Assembly: GCA_014529385.2 (NCBI GenBank)
Contig: CM043947.1
Location: 123,770,891 to 123,834,890 of the forward strand
Origin: Adiantum capillus-veneris
Lineage: Eukaryota; Streptophyta; Polypodiopsida; Polypodiales; Pteridaceae
Length of the DNA stretch: 64,000 bases
Direction of reading: 5' to 3'
The position numbers were made by a program, and so were the translations under genes. Positions 45,675-57,947 of the stretch are shown here, piece by piece. The notes beneath the pieces are model-generated. The model ran no database searches and was not told the origin of the DNA. It saw only the letters and a list, made by a program, of their open reading frames with translations. The first letter of the stretch is position 1, and each line of letters begins with the position of its first letter.

Positions 45675-46899
45675 TGATGGAGCAAAAGACGTCGTGCGCA
45701 CACTCACACACCTAGACAACTCAACGCACCACAAGGAATTTTCTTAAATTCAAACCCATAGACACCACCACTCAAGAGCTCAATAAAAACACTACCCACA
45801 AGATCGATTCAAACTTCAAACGCCTTGACCTACAAGCCCTTGCCTGCCCGCAGACACTACAAGGTGAGTCGAGTTGATCAACACTTGAAATCACACTTGA
45901 TGGTGACCAGAATATACAGGAAAAACCATCACTAAGAAAAAAAACTCCAGCCACAAAATGCCACTCTCAAACCATAGCAAAGCCTTCACCAAAACCCACT
46001 CTGTTGGACTCTTTGGAGTAGCGCCAACCCTAAAGGCACCGATACAGGGTCACATAGTCTTGTAGAAAGCCACACCTTCTTATCTCAATTCCTCGCACAC
46101 ACACATCCATGAAAACCTCAGAACTTCCATAGACTCTCCCAAGTGCAAAATTGAAGAGAGAAAGCTCTCTTTCACTCCTCCACACACTCAAAAACAGGAC
46201 GCGAATGCTATGGGACTTCACTAGACCACCTGTAGGAACCCTCCTTCCTTCACCACACAAAGAGGTGAAAGTGCCAAGAATTGGCTTCCAAAATGATCCT
46301 CTAGTTCAAGCACTCATGAAAGCGTCATTGATGTGGCAAATTGAAGCCTTTTCACACCATTTTTGGTCATTTTTTGACCCAATTTTGGCCAGTTTTGACC
46401 CCCAGCAAGCATTTTTCATGGGGAAAACCCCAAACGGACTCCAAAATTCACCAAATTTTGAACGCTTGATCCTTGATACCCAAAGAACTTTGCTACATCC
46501 CCAAATTCTATTTTTGACCCCTTCTAGGGCGGTGCACGCATCACCGCATACCAGGCACTGTAAATAGACAGTTACTGCATGTCCCAAACTTCTCAAGATG
46601 GATGAGAGTAGTTATACTTGTCACTTGAATTAGTTACATTCTATAAAGCTCAAAAAAATTCTCTAGAGCCAAAATAAGCCACCTAGAACCATATCCAAGG
46701 CCTCGATACCCTATCCGGGCATGTACATGTGTCTGACTGCTAGCACTCGAACCTGCCTATTCACAATGTGTACACGTTGTATCTTTTTAGAACTTGAAAC
46801 CACTTTGCAAAGCTCTCAAATTCATATATATTTACATATTCTTATACATATGACCATGCATATAAATGCTACTTTGTGCACTCCAAAAGTGGTCTATCA
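45675..46899 (-). repeat. gypsy-2 copy A 5' LTR
   Basis: 1225 bp, TGATGGAGCAAAAGACG to GTGGTCTATCA; almost identical by eye to the copy B LTR at 56723-57947. To its right lies CACTA sequence (gtgtgtcaaggagggtgc), the same in both copies, so the gypsy inserted there before the block was duplicated. Confidence 0.9.
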
Positions 46900-47011
46900 G
46901 TGTGTCAAGGAGGGTGCTTCACGACAACTTCCAAAACAATTATGGTTTAATCATGAGATAAATGTTCAAAGTTCATATATTTATTCAAAAATGGAAAGCA
47001 TATGTGAATAC

Positions 47012-47834
47012 TTACAAACTCATGTCAAAGTGTGTTGTAGCCTCCACTCCCAAGATGGGACGTTCCAGCAGACTCCAAACGTGCTCTAGCTGCATCTCTT
47101 TGATGCTGAAATTTTTTTGGATTGTCTTTTGTCTCTTGTGAAATCCCCGCCCACTCCTCTGCGTCCAACCATGCTGGCTTTGGACTGTCGGCATTGTACC
47201 TATATCTCGCCTCTGACCAACGGTGTGACATTTTGGCCTTTGCTACACACAAAATCTGGCCATTCGAAACTTCATCGTACCACTCCGCCGGCCTGGACTC
47301 TCTGCGAATGGCCTCGATGATGTAACTCTTTCATTCATCATCATGGTTATCCCAAACCTCCATCACAAAGTGACCAAACTGAACTGTATAGAGCTGTCGA
47401 ATCCTTTGTTGCATGGCATTTCCGTCCCTATCCGCCACAAAAGCCCTATCCCTACTCTTATAAGCCTTGATAGGATCATGCTCATGTGATCCCCAAGGTG
47501 TACGTGGTGTGCCAATCTGTAAGAAGTATGCTTAAGAGAGTGGGTGAAGCTCTCTCGGCGGTGTGGACACATCGGTAGAACCACTATCACAACAACCACC
47601 ACCTCCAAAACGACACCTACCTTGTCTCGAGGATCAACCACCCATTGGTGTATGGGACACACTATTCCTAGGCATAGGGGGCATACTCGACTGAGGTGTG
47701 GGCCCGATTGGTGTAAGGACCATAGTAGTCCTAGGAATCGGGTTGGCCATAGTAGGTCTAGAGGAACCTGCTACCCAAAGGTTATGTGCCATCGCGGTCT
47801 GCTCTTGTGTGAATTGAGTCAAAAAGAGACCCAT
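47012..47834 (-). pseudogene. CACTA second ORF (TNP1/Transposase_24-like), copy A
   Basis: A Pro/Met-rich N-terminal part (MGLFLTQFTQEQTAMAHN) is followed by AYKSRDRAFVADRDGNAMQQ, VMEVWDNHDDE, a stop, then MSHRWSEARYRYNADS, DAEEWAGISQETKDN and HQRDAARARLESAG, ending GSGGYNTL. The W...HQRDAARARL...G pattern matches the Transposase_24 region of plant En/Spm second ORFs, which bind subterminal repeats. One stop at the DDE/KSY junction and a frame change from the N-terminal part disable it. Confidence 0.65.
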
Positions 47835-48060
47835 CTCTCACGTGACATGGCAACTGAAGTGACAGAAAAAATAAAACTAGGAGATTATCGTTCATCCTCA
47901 TCGGCCATGGCTATAGATATTCAAATAACACCCACAAAATACATTAGTTTATTGAAGAAATGCTTAATCAATATAGATAACAAATAAACAAATCTCCAAC
48001 GCAAATGAATGAATTTAAAGTATATTGTAGACTAATAAAAAGAGTTTTACAAAAGAGTTT

Positions 48061-50800
48061 CTAGCAAAAAAAATTAGTTAATCTCTCATCTTCTATGAGA
48101 TCTGATGCACCAAATACGTCTAGTATCTCAATATGTACTTCTGCATCTTCGTCATCAAACCCTACTTCTTCGTTGCTCTCCGCATCAACTTCAATATTTG
48201 ACACTTCATCTCTAGGTTCAGGCGTATGCTCAACGCTGACTTCTAGCTCAAAATCCAAAATTATATCATCCGTCGGCATTGCACTTTGTTCACAAATCAC
48301 CTCTTCAAACTCAACGTCCAATTCTTCACACACTTGCTTGCTCTGTGGAGCAACTTGAACAACATAGAGCCACCACAGTTTAGACAGATCATTTTCATCA
48401 TTCTCTCTCCACAATGAATCTAGTGTGAACACAACTTGTTCACAATGCTCCGGATGTAACGAATGTATCCCACACATCTGTGACAGCTGCCTAGAGTTCA
48501 CTTGAATCAATCCACTCTTGTCTTTGCGCACACAGCTACATTAGGGCCGCTGGTTATAACTTTGAACCACTTGACATCAAAGATAAAAATATCAAACTTT
48601 CTGAAGTTGATCTTCAAGATGTCTTGGATGTAGCCAGAGTATTCAAGCTGGCTAGTCTCTATGTTCTCATCCCTTGCACTATTCGTAGTTTCTTGGATGA
48701 AGCGTTCCCTAACACCATTGTGAAAAGTGACCCTTCCTTTGTCGATCCCTTGCACTCTGAAGTGTTTCCCATGTGACCACAAAGCTCCATATTTGTGATA
48801 CTGCAGCCACAAAATTGAAACAGACTTAAAGTTATCAAAGTGATGTTATCATATGGAGCTCCAAAAGGAAGTTGTGAAAATATACATGCCAACCGCAACC
48901 CCTTGACATCTCCTCTTCCTCTTTAGTAATCAACACTCCATTCCCCTTTGCCTCTGATATTGTCGCATCTAACCATTAATCAGTTGGAAAGTCAAGCAGT
49001 TTTTGAAGATGATTTGGAAAAGGAAGGTTTCTAGTGGCACGGTTGCGCTTAAACTGCAGGCGATCTCTAAAGCGTTGTTGCATTTCCCCTTCATACCTCT
49101 CTAGACACTTTTGCATGATGTTTGAGTTGAGAAAGAAAAATCTCATAACCTTTCCTCGCATTGTGATGTCCATCTTCCTAATGATGCCTTGTCCTTGTGG
49201 CTTCTCCCCTGTCACCTTTACATTGACCTCAATAGTCCACATTCGGGGCATCTCTGGATCAATTGAGACCAAAATTTCATTGACGAGGACAAGAGACTCT
49301 TGTACAAGACATCCGTCGGTCATTCTACCCTGGGGGCGAGCTCTTTGACGAACGAACCCCTTTACAGTCTTCATAAATCTCTCCAAGACGAACATCCACT
49401 TGCTATGAACTACCCCAGCAACTATAACTTCATCAACCACATGCACAAGTCATGCATTTGGATGGTAAGAATGTTTGTTGGAAAGTACTTCTCCACCATG
49501 CACTATCCTTCAATAGCATTTAAGCATGCTGCATTGATGTTGTCTTCTCTTATCTCTTTTGAACAGATCCAACGTACCAACTCACTAATTTCGTAGATTG
49601 TCCTTCAAATGTTATCTGTCAAAGAATTCTTTATGGGAATTGCTAAGATAAACTATAAAAATTTGTGCCAATTGTGGGACTTAAGACCACTGAGATTGTC
49701 ATCTCTCGTAAAAGCCATTTTCAAACATCACATGCATCCAGTGGGAGTCTTGCTTCTTCACTTGTTCTCTTTTGCAAAACTCCCATTGGGTTTAAGTCAA
49801 GGCCACATCTCTAGCATTCAATTGACAGCCTGCAGGTCATCTCTTCGGGCCTTTCTCTCCCTTTTAACAGTGATGGTTTTCCATATGATCTCCCCCACAT
49901 TTTTTAAGATGTGCATTGGGTCAAGCAAATGATTAATCAACAGGTCACTCATGTACTGGAGCTCGTGGAAAATAGAATGTCTTTTCATTCTAGGTGGCAT
50001 CCAATCTCCCCTCTCTAGCCACATGTTTTTCCAATCGCTCGCTTTCAGTGGATGCATGTCATGTTTGCATATGTTTGGTCCATGTAGCTCATGTCCTTCA
50101 GGCGAAAATCTACCTTGCTACTCCTAAACTTGCTCAAATGCTCAAAGTAGCTGAAGTCAAATTGAGGACCACAGTTCAAACATGAATGATTGCTCTAGTA
50201 GCTCAAGCCGGAAACATCACAAAATTAAAATATAAAAGCGTTGACATGGCCAAGAATAACATGTATGTGAGGGTTTCAAAGGCACTTACTTGAGCACTCA
50301 TGGAAGCCTGCCAATTGTGCATGGTCCACATGAGAATGCCTTGCACGTGTACATTCCGTCGTCCAATTGGTTGGGACATATCAACCACATCAATTCCTGT
50401 CCACAAGATTTTTACCTCTTCTATAAGTGGTGCCAGATAGACGTCCATGTTCTTTTCTTTGTACTTTTCTAGGACGATCAGTGACAACAACACATGGCCC
50501 TTCTTGATAGCTATCCATGGTGGGAGATTATAATTAACCAGACAAATAGGCCATGTGCTTCATGATGAACTCCGTAATCTAAATGGGTTTGCTCCGTCCA
50601 TTGCCAGACCATAGCGGATACATCGAGGCTCATTCTTAAATGTAGGACAACTTTCCTCAAAAAGAGACCGTGATTATGTATGTGCTGGTCACAGATTTTT
50701 ATTCAAAAGATTTGGTTCTTGGAATGCGCACAAGGACACGCCATCCTATCGTCCATACTTTATCTACCAATTATGCAACAGATAATTAAAACACTCTAGT
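48061..50800 (-). pseudogene. CACTA TNP2-type transposase, copy A
   Basis: Domains read 5' to 3' on the minus strand. First comes the transposase-associated zinc-finger region (about 50800-50560), then the Transposase_21 core with NYNLPPWIAIKKG, EKNMDVYLAPLIEEVKILW and ILMWTMHNWQASMSAQ. A GTAAGT donor follows, then HGRFLPEGHELHRP, HPLKASDWKNMW and LLINHLLDPMHILKNVGEI. The DUF4218 region is HVVDEVIVAGVVHSKWMFVL with FVRQRARPQGRMTDGCLVQE; the DUF4216 region has YSGYIQDI and FDIFIFDVKWFKV. It ends with an acidic tail at 48061. Several stops and frameshifts separate these blocks. The family excises and reinserts CACTA elements. Confidence 0.82.
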
Positions 50801-50827
50801 TGTTATAACTACACACTACTAACTACA

Positions 50828-51304
50828 TGACAACCTCACATTCTCTACCCATGCCCGATCCTGGCACACCTCCGATATTAGGACCACAGGGTAATAATCC
50901 TGTCTTTATTGGTCAATGACTATATATTAAGGTTGTTGAAATCTGTGTGCGATTTTGAAGTTCAATTGCATTATTTTACCTTTTTTATCAATTTCCTTTT
51001 TCATTTTGAAGTACACAAGGCGCTTTTGAAGTTCGATTGCATTTTTTCAACTATTTTCCACTAGCTCTGACAACCTCACATTCTCTAGCCATGCGCGATC
51101 CCCGCACACCTCGGTCTAGAGGTGGACGGAGATTAGGACCACATGGTCAATGACTATATATTAGCGTTTTTGAAGTCTTTGTGCGCTTTTGAAGGCCAAT
51201 TGTGCTAGCACTTTTCAAACCTTTAACCTAAACCTAACCTATAACCCCATAACCTAACCTAACATAGCCTAACCTAACCTATAACCTAACCTATAACCTC
51301 ACCT
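50828..51304. repeat. Satellite with AACCTA units, copy A
   Basis: Two direct copies of a unit starting gacaacctcacattctct (50828 and 51068, 240 bp apart) followed by cctaacctataacc-type units at 51222-51304. Confidence 0.8.
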
Positions 51305-52480
51305 AGGTAGAGCATTTATGCTCAACCAAGAGACTATTTGCATTTCGAACCACATCCCTCGCAAAATATTTCTTCAATCTAAAACCATTTATTCTGTAGT
51401 GAAAACATCCACCAGAAAATTTTCCCAACTCATATGTGCCATTAGAAAATACATGCTTCACTCTATAGGGACCCAACCATTTGTCCCTCAACTTCTTTTG
51501 AAAGGTAAAATCCAATTGAGAATCATACTCCATCACCAGATCTCCCTCTTTGATCTCTTTCTCTGGCAGCCTCTTATTTATTTTCTCCATCCTTGCCTCT
51601 GCTTGTTGAAAATAATAATCACTAGCTTTCTCTCTATTCATTCACAACAGCTCTAGAGAAAGAATTCTTTCTTGCAGCTTGTCATTATGCTCACCTTGCA
51701 TTCTGCAGAACAACTTCAAGTCATCTAACTACACTTGTATGGGCATAAGAGCTTCCTTTCCATAAACAAGCTCATATGGTGTAAACTGTGTTTGACGCTC
51801 TATACGCAGTTCTATAATCCCACAAACACTTTTCCAAGTTCAAGTCCTAGTCTTTAGGATGCTCTCTAGCATACTTTGATAGCATCTTCACAATTTGACC
51901 ATTGCAGTTCTCAACCAACACATTGCATTGTGGGTAGTAAGGAGAAGAATGCATATGCTGAATTTTAATTTCTCCATGAGAGCAGCAAAAGTTTTTCCCC
52001 TAAACCCCAGTCCACGATCAGAAATGATAACCATAGGAGCTCCAAACCTGCAACACACCTGTTCATATAAAAAGGAGGCCACTCTTCCTACTGTTACATC
52101 TTTTACTGCTCTTTCCTCCACCTAGTTTGTTAAATAGTCCACAGCCACAAGGATATACCTTTTTCCATTGTTGGTCTTTGGCATTGGACCTACAACATCT
52201 ACTCCCCATTTTCCAACTGCATCAAAAAGACATTATAGCTTTTTGAGGCTCAGCTAAAAGCTTCCGATTTGCAAACACTTGGCATTCATGGCATGACTTG
52301 CACAGAAAATAAGCATCTCTCACCATAGAGGGCCAACAGTAACCTCCTCTCAAAACACGAAAGACAACCTGATCCTTGCCTTGATGGCCTGTTTCTTTAT
52401 GGTAGTGCTCCAAAATCAAGCCTATCTCTTCTTTGTACGACACATTTCTCAAAATGCTATCGTTGCCATTAAGGATGAGA
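51303..52480 (-). pseudogene. gypsy-2 copy B integrase, broken
   Basis: C-terminal domain open at 51303-51641 (KWLGPYRVKHVFSNGTYEL, INGFRLKKY). Core: VGRVASFLYEQVCCRFGAP with MVIISDRGLGF (second Asp) in 51888-52121; the first-Asp block VDVVGPMPK and a stop after DYLTN lie upstream. The Glu-containing segment is readable only in another frame. Zinc finger ETGHQG/SCHECQ at about 52240-52450. Confidence 0.85.
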
Positions 52481-52517
52481 TCCTCACCTACCAATGTGTA
52501 GTTTCTTGCTTTTGCAA

Positions 52518-53110
52518 CTATTCTCTTACGCCAAACCTTTGACATGTCTTTGGACATTGCCCTCTACCAAGAAATACTTCTACATCTTGCAATGATTCCC
52601 TTCCTGCATACAAGGCTTCCTTGACCTTTAAAGGAGCTAACAAGGCATCTAACTTGTCCCTAGCCAACTCATCAGCTTCTTTATTCTGCTCACGAGGAAC
52701 ATGCTTACATTGTATCTTCTCAAACTCATGCAAAAGCTTCTTGATGCCATAGAACCACTTCTTCAAATTGCCTTTCTTAACATTCCACAAACCAAGCAGC
52801 TGATTCATGACTAGCAATGCATCCCCTTTTGCAATGACCCTCTTCAATCCAAACTCAGCACACTGCTTCAACCGAAGGAAAAGCGTGAGATACTCGGCCT
52901 CATTGTTGCTTTCAACTTAATCAAGATCGTAAGCTCTAGAAAAGATTACATCGCCTTTTGGGTTCTTGATGACTACCCCACCACTTGCCTTTTGAATAAC
53001 TTTCCTGTATGCACCATCAAACATCATTGTATATGCATCTGTAATATATACTTCCTCTTCATGATCATCCTTGTCAACCCTTGGGTAAGATGGAAGCTAC
53101 CCCCCCCCCC
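52518..53110 (-). pseudogene. gypsy-2 copy B archaeal-type RNase H
   Basis: Better preserved than copy A: NNEAEYLTLFLRLKQ, VIAKGDALLVMNQLLGLW, CKHVPREQNKEADELARDKL. The HVPREQNKEADELA block is uninterrupted here (stop in copy A). The first-Asp block YTMMFDGAYRKV is upstream (about 53000), separated by a stop near 52918. The catalytic acidic residues are all visible. Confidence 0.82.
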
Positions 53111-53124
53111 CCCCCCCCCCCCCC
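53100..53124. repeat. 25-base poly-C tract
   Basis: Counterpart of 35225-35253, four C shorter; lies in the linker between the two RNase H domains. Confidence 0.95.
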
Positions 53125-53230
53125 TCTTATGTACCACTATGTCTGCCAAGTGAGCTTTAACAGAATGATCCACTTTAAATTCAAACTCTTACTCTTGAAG
53201 CTCCAAAAAGTCCACTTTAAGATGCGCTTG

Positions 53231-53630
53231 CTAGGCTTCAAATGTTGTACTACATCTGGTAAAAGATTCGATGTGGTGAGCACATAAAACTTTTGGGGCA
53301 ACAAATAGGTTTTGAACCTTTGACAAGCAAGAACCAAGGAGAATACTCACTGTTCCATTTCCATGTACGAGAACTCGCCTAACATTCTTCATCTTGCTCT
53401 CAAAATAAACTGGCTTGAGTTTACTTCCTTCCTTTTGTAAGAGAACCGACCCAAAAGCTAATGACCCCACACTAATAGATACATAGAAAATCGATTGCAA
53501 GTCAGGAGGACTGTTGGTAGAGCACACAATACCTCCTTGATACCACCAAAAGCCTATTGCATTTCTTCATTCCACTCAAACCCTTGAACTCTTTCACTCA
53601 ATTTCTGGAGAGGATACACATACTGACATA
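53231..53630 (-). pseudogene. gypsy-2 copy B connection/original RNase H
   Basis: Carries LQSIFYVSISVGSLAFGSV with Ser at the catalytic Asp position, as in copy A, and KPVYFESKMKN. Loss of the Asp in both copies shows the change predates the duplication. Frame breaks lie near 53530. Confidence 0.7.
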
Positions 53631-53645
53631 GCATCCAAAAAAATG

Positions 53646-54575
53646 TTACAAGTCCCTGAGCTTATGCACAAATGATGCCAAATCCTTTGTGTTGCTGGAC
53701 GGATCCATAAGCAATAAAGCCTTAACCTTTTCTGGGTCAGCTTCTATTCCATTTTGGGAAGCCATGTCCCTGAGCTTACGCACAAATGATGCCAAATCCT
53801 TTGTGTTGCTGGACGGATCCATAAGCAATAAAGCCTTAACCTTTTTTGGGTCAGCTTCTATTCCTTTTTGGGAAGCCACATGTCCTAGCAAATGGACTCT
53901 GGCATGAGCAAATTTACACTTCTTTGGGTTGAGTTGCCCACCCTCTTGTTGAAGCCTTTCAAAACTCAACCTCAGCTTCTCCAAATGTGTGACCGGGGAG
54001 CAATAACACCCAATGTCATCCATGAAAACAGGAATGAACTTACTCAAGTAGGGACCAAACACTCTATTCATCCATCCTTGGAAGGTGGCATATACCTTAA
54101 GCAGCTGAAAAGGCATTCTTTTGTAGGCAAAACAACCCCAAGGATTAATGAAGGTCGTCTTTAATCGATCTTCAATCGCTATCAAGATATGAAAGTAGCT
54201 AGAAAATCCATCCATGATTGAGTAACGTTCATGACCTGCAACCTGATTGAGGATTTCATCTAGGAAGGGTAGTGGATAATGATTTCTTTTTGTGGCAGCA
54301 TTCAAAGGCTTGAAATCAATACATATCTTACACCTTCCATTCTTCTTGGGCACAATAACAACTGGAGAGGACTCCTCCACTCGAAAGATGAAATCTGCTT
54401 CAAAAATCTTCGTCGCCTCTTCATGAAGTGCCTTCTCATGAATGACCCCCAACCTCCTAAGCTTTTGAACCTTTGGCTTGGCACCTTCTTTTAGATTGAT
54501 TTTATGCTGGACTCCTTTAGCTCCTTGCAACTCTGTATATTCAGTGGCCAATAGCTTTGGAAACTCTGTGAACAT
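53646..54575 (-). CDS. gypsy-2 copy B reverse transcriptase (open frame)
   Basis: A 309-codon uninterrupted frame covering the RT fingers and palm: SPVVIVPKKNGRCKICIDFK, MDGFSSYFHILIAIEDR, PVFMDDIGCYCS (catalytic FMDD), KKCKFAHARVHLLGHVASQK. Relative to copy A it lacks the stop after KRMPF, but has lost a few residues (about KWVS) before SPVV. The KVKALLLMDPSSNTKDLASF segment is present twice in tandem (36-residue unit). Isolated from gag and integrase by stops, so part of a dead polyprotein. Confidence 0.88.
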   Translation of the reverse strand: MFTEFPKLLATEYTELQGAKGVQHKINLKEGAKPKVQKLRRLGVIHEKALHEEATKIFEADFIFRVEESSPVVIVPKKNGRCKICIDFKPLNAATKRNHYPLPFLDEILNQVAGHERYSIMDGFSSYFHILIAIEDRLKTTFINPWGCFAYKRMPFQLLKVYATFQGWMNRVFGPYLSKFIPVFMDDIGCYCSPVTHLEKLRLSFERLQQEGGQLNPKKCKFAHARVHLLGHVASQKGIEADPKKVKALLLMDPSSNTKDLASFVRKLRDMASQNGIEADPEKVKALLLMDPSSNTKDLASFVHKLRDL

Positions 54576-54599
54576 GTTTTCATACTCCTTTTTCTCTTT

Positions 54600-55375
54600 C
54601 TATGTCAGGTCCTCTTCTAACATGCTCCTTGCATTCAGTTTGGCAGGCTCTACAACTGCTTTTCGACTATCCTTCTCCTCCTTGATCTTTGTATCATGCA
54701 CCAATGCTTCCTTTTCAACACTTATCCCAAAAAGATCATGACATAATTGCATCAAGCCTTCCTCTACACTTTCTTCTGACGATGTAGACGAAGCATCACT
54801 ATCGTATGACGTGGTTTCTGTCGAATCCGTATCTTGCATCTCCACTAGGGGATGTGTACTGCTCTCGTGTGTCTTCATGTGGTAGACAATGGTACTTCCT
54901 TTCTCTTTGGCGGGCATGGTGATCAAGCATGTGCCCCAATCCTACTTAGCACCTAGGGTTATAATCCATGGCCTCCCTAAAATGATCAGATAAGCATTCT
55001 CACCCAGTTGCATCACATAGCAATCAACCAAGCACTCAATCCCCAAGACTTTTTTCTTCACATCTTCAGCTATTCCAAGACACCTTGCCTTTTTGTGGTT
55101 GGCCATTCTCATACGGATGAAGCATTCACTGACATCTTAAAGCCTGCTTCCTTCATGATAGCCTCGGTCATGACACACACCTGGCCACCACCATCCACAT
55201 ATGCCTGCACTTCCCTCTTCTTTCCTAGCATAGCTTCAATTATTGGCACCATATCCACTGGGTGACCATCCCTCAAAGATGACACCATGCTTTGATGCTT
55301 GTCCTTCTTGGAAGGAAGCCGCGTACTCACACATTTGGTCCAGTGCCTCCTCAATTTAGTGTTCAAAGCCACCAA
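54600..55375 (-). pseudogene. gypsy-2 copy B retropepsin
   Basis: The active-site region is YVDGGGQVCVMTEAIMKE; the third Gly replaces the Ala of copy A. An acidic Ser/Thr/Glu spacer (54600-54926) follows. The LIILGRPWI block lies in another frame near 54970. Confidence 0.72.
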
Positions 55376-55689
55376 CTGACCAAAAGATATATTTGCCTTT
55401 TGATTTCGTATGTCGTCGACAATATCATAGTCTTAAAAACCTTGGCCAAGGAGGTAGTCCTTTGGAAAAAACTTTCTTCTTCGCCACCTCTTGATACTTT
55501 TTGGTTTGTCTTCTACCTTATCCTTTCCTTTCCTTGCTCTTGTTTCCCTCTCTTGTTTTGTCTATTTCTCCCTATCATGCCTAGCTCTCTTATTGGCAAA
55601 AACATCCACATCTTGATGCTCAAGGGTAATGGTAATAATAGCGCTACCTTCTCCATTTCCAGGAAATGGTTGTGGTTGTTGTTGCGGCG

Positions 55690-56554
55690 GTGGTGCTTCT
55701 AGTGCCCGCTCTTGATGATTTTCTTCTATTCTTCCTTGACCACGTCAATATAAGGGGTATATCCCTCCTCTCTCTCTCGATGGTTCAGGACAATCAGGGG
55801 TGTAGTGACCTCTTCATCACAATTGTAGCATCTACCTTGTAGCCTTCGTTCCCTACCTCTCCCAACTGGCCGCTCTTCTCTTTGGTTCCTACTCATTATG
55901 TTAATTCTTAATTCTTGCAACTGACCGGCACGATCATGCAAAACCCGGGCCGTAGCAGGATTTGGACCTTGAACCACTCGCTCCACTCTATCATCCATTG
56001 CCACAGGGACCATTAGTTGCACCACAAATGGCTCAACATGTGTCATGCCTTTCTCCCACCTTCTCTTGATCTTCTTGATCTTGGACTCGGCTATTTCCAC
56101 AGCTCTTTCGAATGTAGCGGGCTCATCTTGATCGACCTTCTCCCTTACACTTGGATGGAGACAATCCATAAACTGACGTACTTTAAAGAAATCCCCTGGA
56201 GGTACTTGGGATGCCCCCTTTATTGAATCCAAAATCCTTTGAGTGTTACAAGAACTCTTTAAAGTTAGCATGCACATCTTGTTGCAAACCTCTCAATTTT
56301 GTCGTCGCTTCTGTTGCAGTTAGTTTCTTCCCAAACCTCTCAAAAATTGCCCGCTTCACCTGCTCCCATGTTTGATTTTTGTCTTCCTCTAAACCTTCAA
56401 ACCACTCCCGAGCTTCTCCTTTGAACGCAAGAAGAAATACATGAAGCTTTTCTTCCTCAATTACAATGTGCATACCAAGCGTATGCCACTCGAAGTCCAC
56501 AATCCAGTCCTTCACATCCTCCTTCCCTATGAACACTGGCCGACTATAAGCCAT
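55690..56554 (-). pseudogene. gypsy-2 copy B gag
   Basis: The N-terminal frame 56246-56554 is open from MAYSRPVF: DWIVDFEWHTLGMHIVI, AFKGEAREWFEGLEEDKN, FERFGKKLTATEA. A shift leads to 55726-56277 with GDFFKVRQFMDCLHPSV and an Arg-rich segment. The zinc knuckle starts CYNCDEE but a frameshift then destroys its His and last Cys, unlike copy A. Confidence 0.85.
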
Positions 56555-56722
56555 CTCTTTAGAGTCAGTTCTCCCTTGCTTGAGTAACTCCAGAAAATTT
56601 TAAGTCTTGTACCTCAACAAAACCACCAATTTTCTTCAATGAAGCTCGAACTTCACAGCAAAACCGCTTCACCTGGGTGCACAACCGGAAAATTTTCGCT
56701 CCCCAGCAGGATCGTCAAAAGA

Positions 56723-57947
56723 TGATGGAGCAAAAGACGCCGTGCGCACACTCACACACCTAGACAACTCAACACACCACAAGGAATTCTCTTAAATTCA
56801 AACCCATAGACACCACCACTCAAGAGCTCAATAAAAACACTACCCACAAGATCGATTCAAACTCCAAACGCCTTGACCTACAAGCCCTTGCCTGCCCGCA
56901 GACACTACAAGGTGAGTCGAGTTGATCAACACTTCAAATCACACTTGATGGTGACCAAAATATACAGGAAAAACCATCACAAAGAAAAAAACCTCCAGCC
57001 ACAAAATTCCACTCTCAAACCATAGCAAAGCCTTCACCAAAATCCACTCTGTTGGACTCTTTGGAGTAGCGCCAACCCTAAAGGCACCGATACAGGGTCA
57101 CATAGTCTTGCAGAAAGCCACACCTTCTTCGCTCAATTCCTCGCACACACACATCCATGAAAACCTCAGAACTTCCATAGACTCTCCCAAGTGCAAAATT
57201 GAAGAGAGAAAGCTCTCTTTCACTCCTCCACACACTCGAAAACAGAACGCGAATGCTATGGGACTTCACTAGACCACCTGTAGGAACCCTGCTTCCTTCA
57301 CCACATAGAGAGGTGAAAGTGCCAAGAATTGGATTCCAAAATGATCCTTTAGCTCAAGCACTCATGGAAGCGTCACTGATGTGGCAAATTGAAGCCTTTT
57401 CACACCATTTTTGGTCATTTTTTGACCCAATTTCGGCCAGTTTTGACCCCCAGCAGGCATTTTTCATGGGGAAAACCCCAAACGGACTCCAAAATTCACC
57501 AAATTGTGTACGCTTGATCCTTGATACCCAAAAAACTTTTCTACATCCCCAAATTCTATTTTTCACCACTTCTAGGGCGGTGCACGCATCGCCGCAGACC
57601 AGGCACCGTAAATAGACAGTTACTGCATGTCCCAAACTTCTCGAGATGGATGAGAGTAGTTATACTTGTCACTTGAATTAGTTACATTCTATAAATCTCA
57701 AAAAACTTCTCTAGAGCCAAAATAAGCCACCTAGAACCATATCCAAGGCCTCGATACCCTATCCGGGCATGTACATGTGTCTGCCTGCTAGCACTCGAAC
57801 CTGCCTATTCACAATGTGTACACGTTGTATCTTTTTAGAACTTGAAACCACTTTGCAAAGCTCTCAAATTCATATATATTTACATATTCTTATACATATG
57901 ACCATGCATATAAATGCTACTTTGTACACTCCAAAAGCGGTCTATCA
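56723..57947 (-). repeat. gypsy-2 copy B 5' LTR
   Basis: 1225 bp, the same ends as 45675-46899 and the same CACTA sequence on its right. Confidence 0.9.

Larger units (their letters stand above)
32246..46899 (-). mobile_element. Ty3/gypsy element gypsy-2 copy A, with nested 6.8-kb insertion
   Basis: LTRs at 32246-33464 and 45675-46899 enclose minus-strand gag, protease, RT, RNase H, a second archaeal-type RNase H and integrase. The dual RNase H arrangement is characteristic of the plant Tat lineage. The element is split at 35858-42664 by a terminal-inverted-repeat transposon. Bases beside the outer LTR ends (GGCAT left, GTGTG right) do not match, so the two LTRs may not be an original pair, or the left flank was rearranged. 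All genes carry stops or frame changes. Confidence 0.85.
46900..50827 (-). mobile_element. CACTA (En/Spm) transposon remnant, copy A
   Basis: Minus-strand coding for TNP2-type transposase and a second Transposase_24-like protein, in the order usual for plant En/Spm elements. The 3' side is cut by the gypsy-2 LTR at 46899. The 5' side merges into satellite near 50828. No convincing CACTA/TAGTG terminal pair was found. Confidence 0.8.
33481..51304. repeat. Tandem duplication, copy A (17.8 kb including a 6.8-kb insertion)
   Basis: From aggtagagcatttatgctc at 33481 the sequence is collinear with 51305-62337 all the way to ctcacct at 51304. Without the 35858-42664 insertion copy A is 11,017 bp, against 11,033 bp for copy B. 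The junction A/B joins AACCTA satellite (aacctcacct) directly to the gypsy internal sequence, with no LTR between. Differences are scattered single bases and small indels. Confidence 0.92.
51305..57947 (-). mobile_element. gypsy-2 copy B, truncated (no 3' LTR)
   Basis: Internal region and 5' LTR only. The domain order equals copy A, but coding is continuous across the site where copy A holds the 6.8-kb element. The missing 3' LTR follows from the duplication breakpoint inside the element. Confidence 0.9.

Noticed and set aside
47544-47987. Plus-strand 147-codon frame (and 58671-59036)
   Set aside because: Antisense to the CACTA second ORF, which has family support on the minus strand.
50811-50830. 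CACTACTAACTAC as a CACTA transposon terminus
   Set aside because: It is on the plus strand inside the 5' side of a minus-strand element; the terminus there should read TAGTG, and no partner was found.
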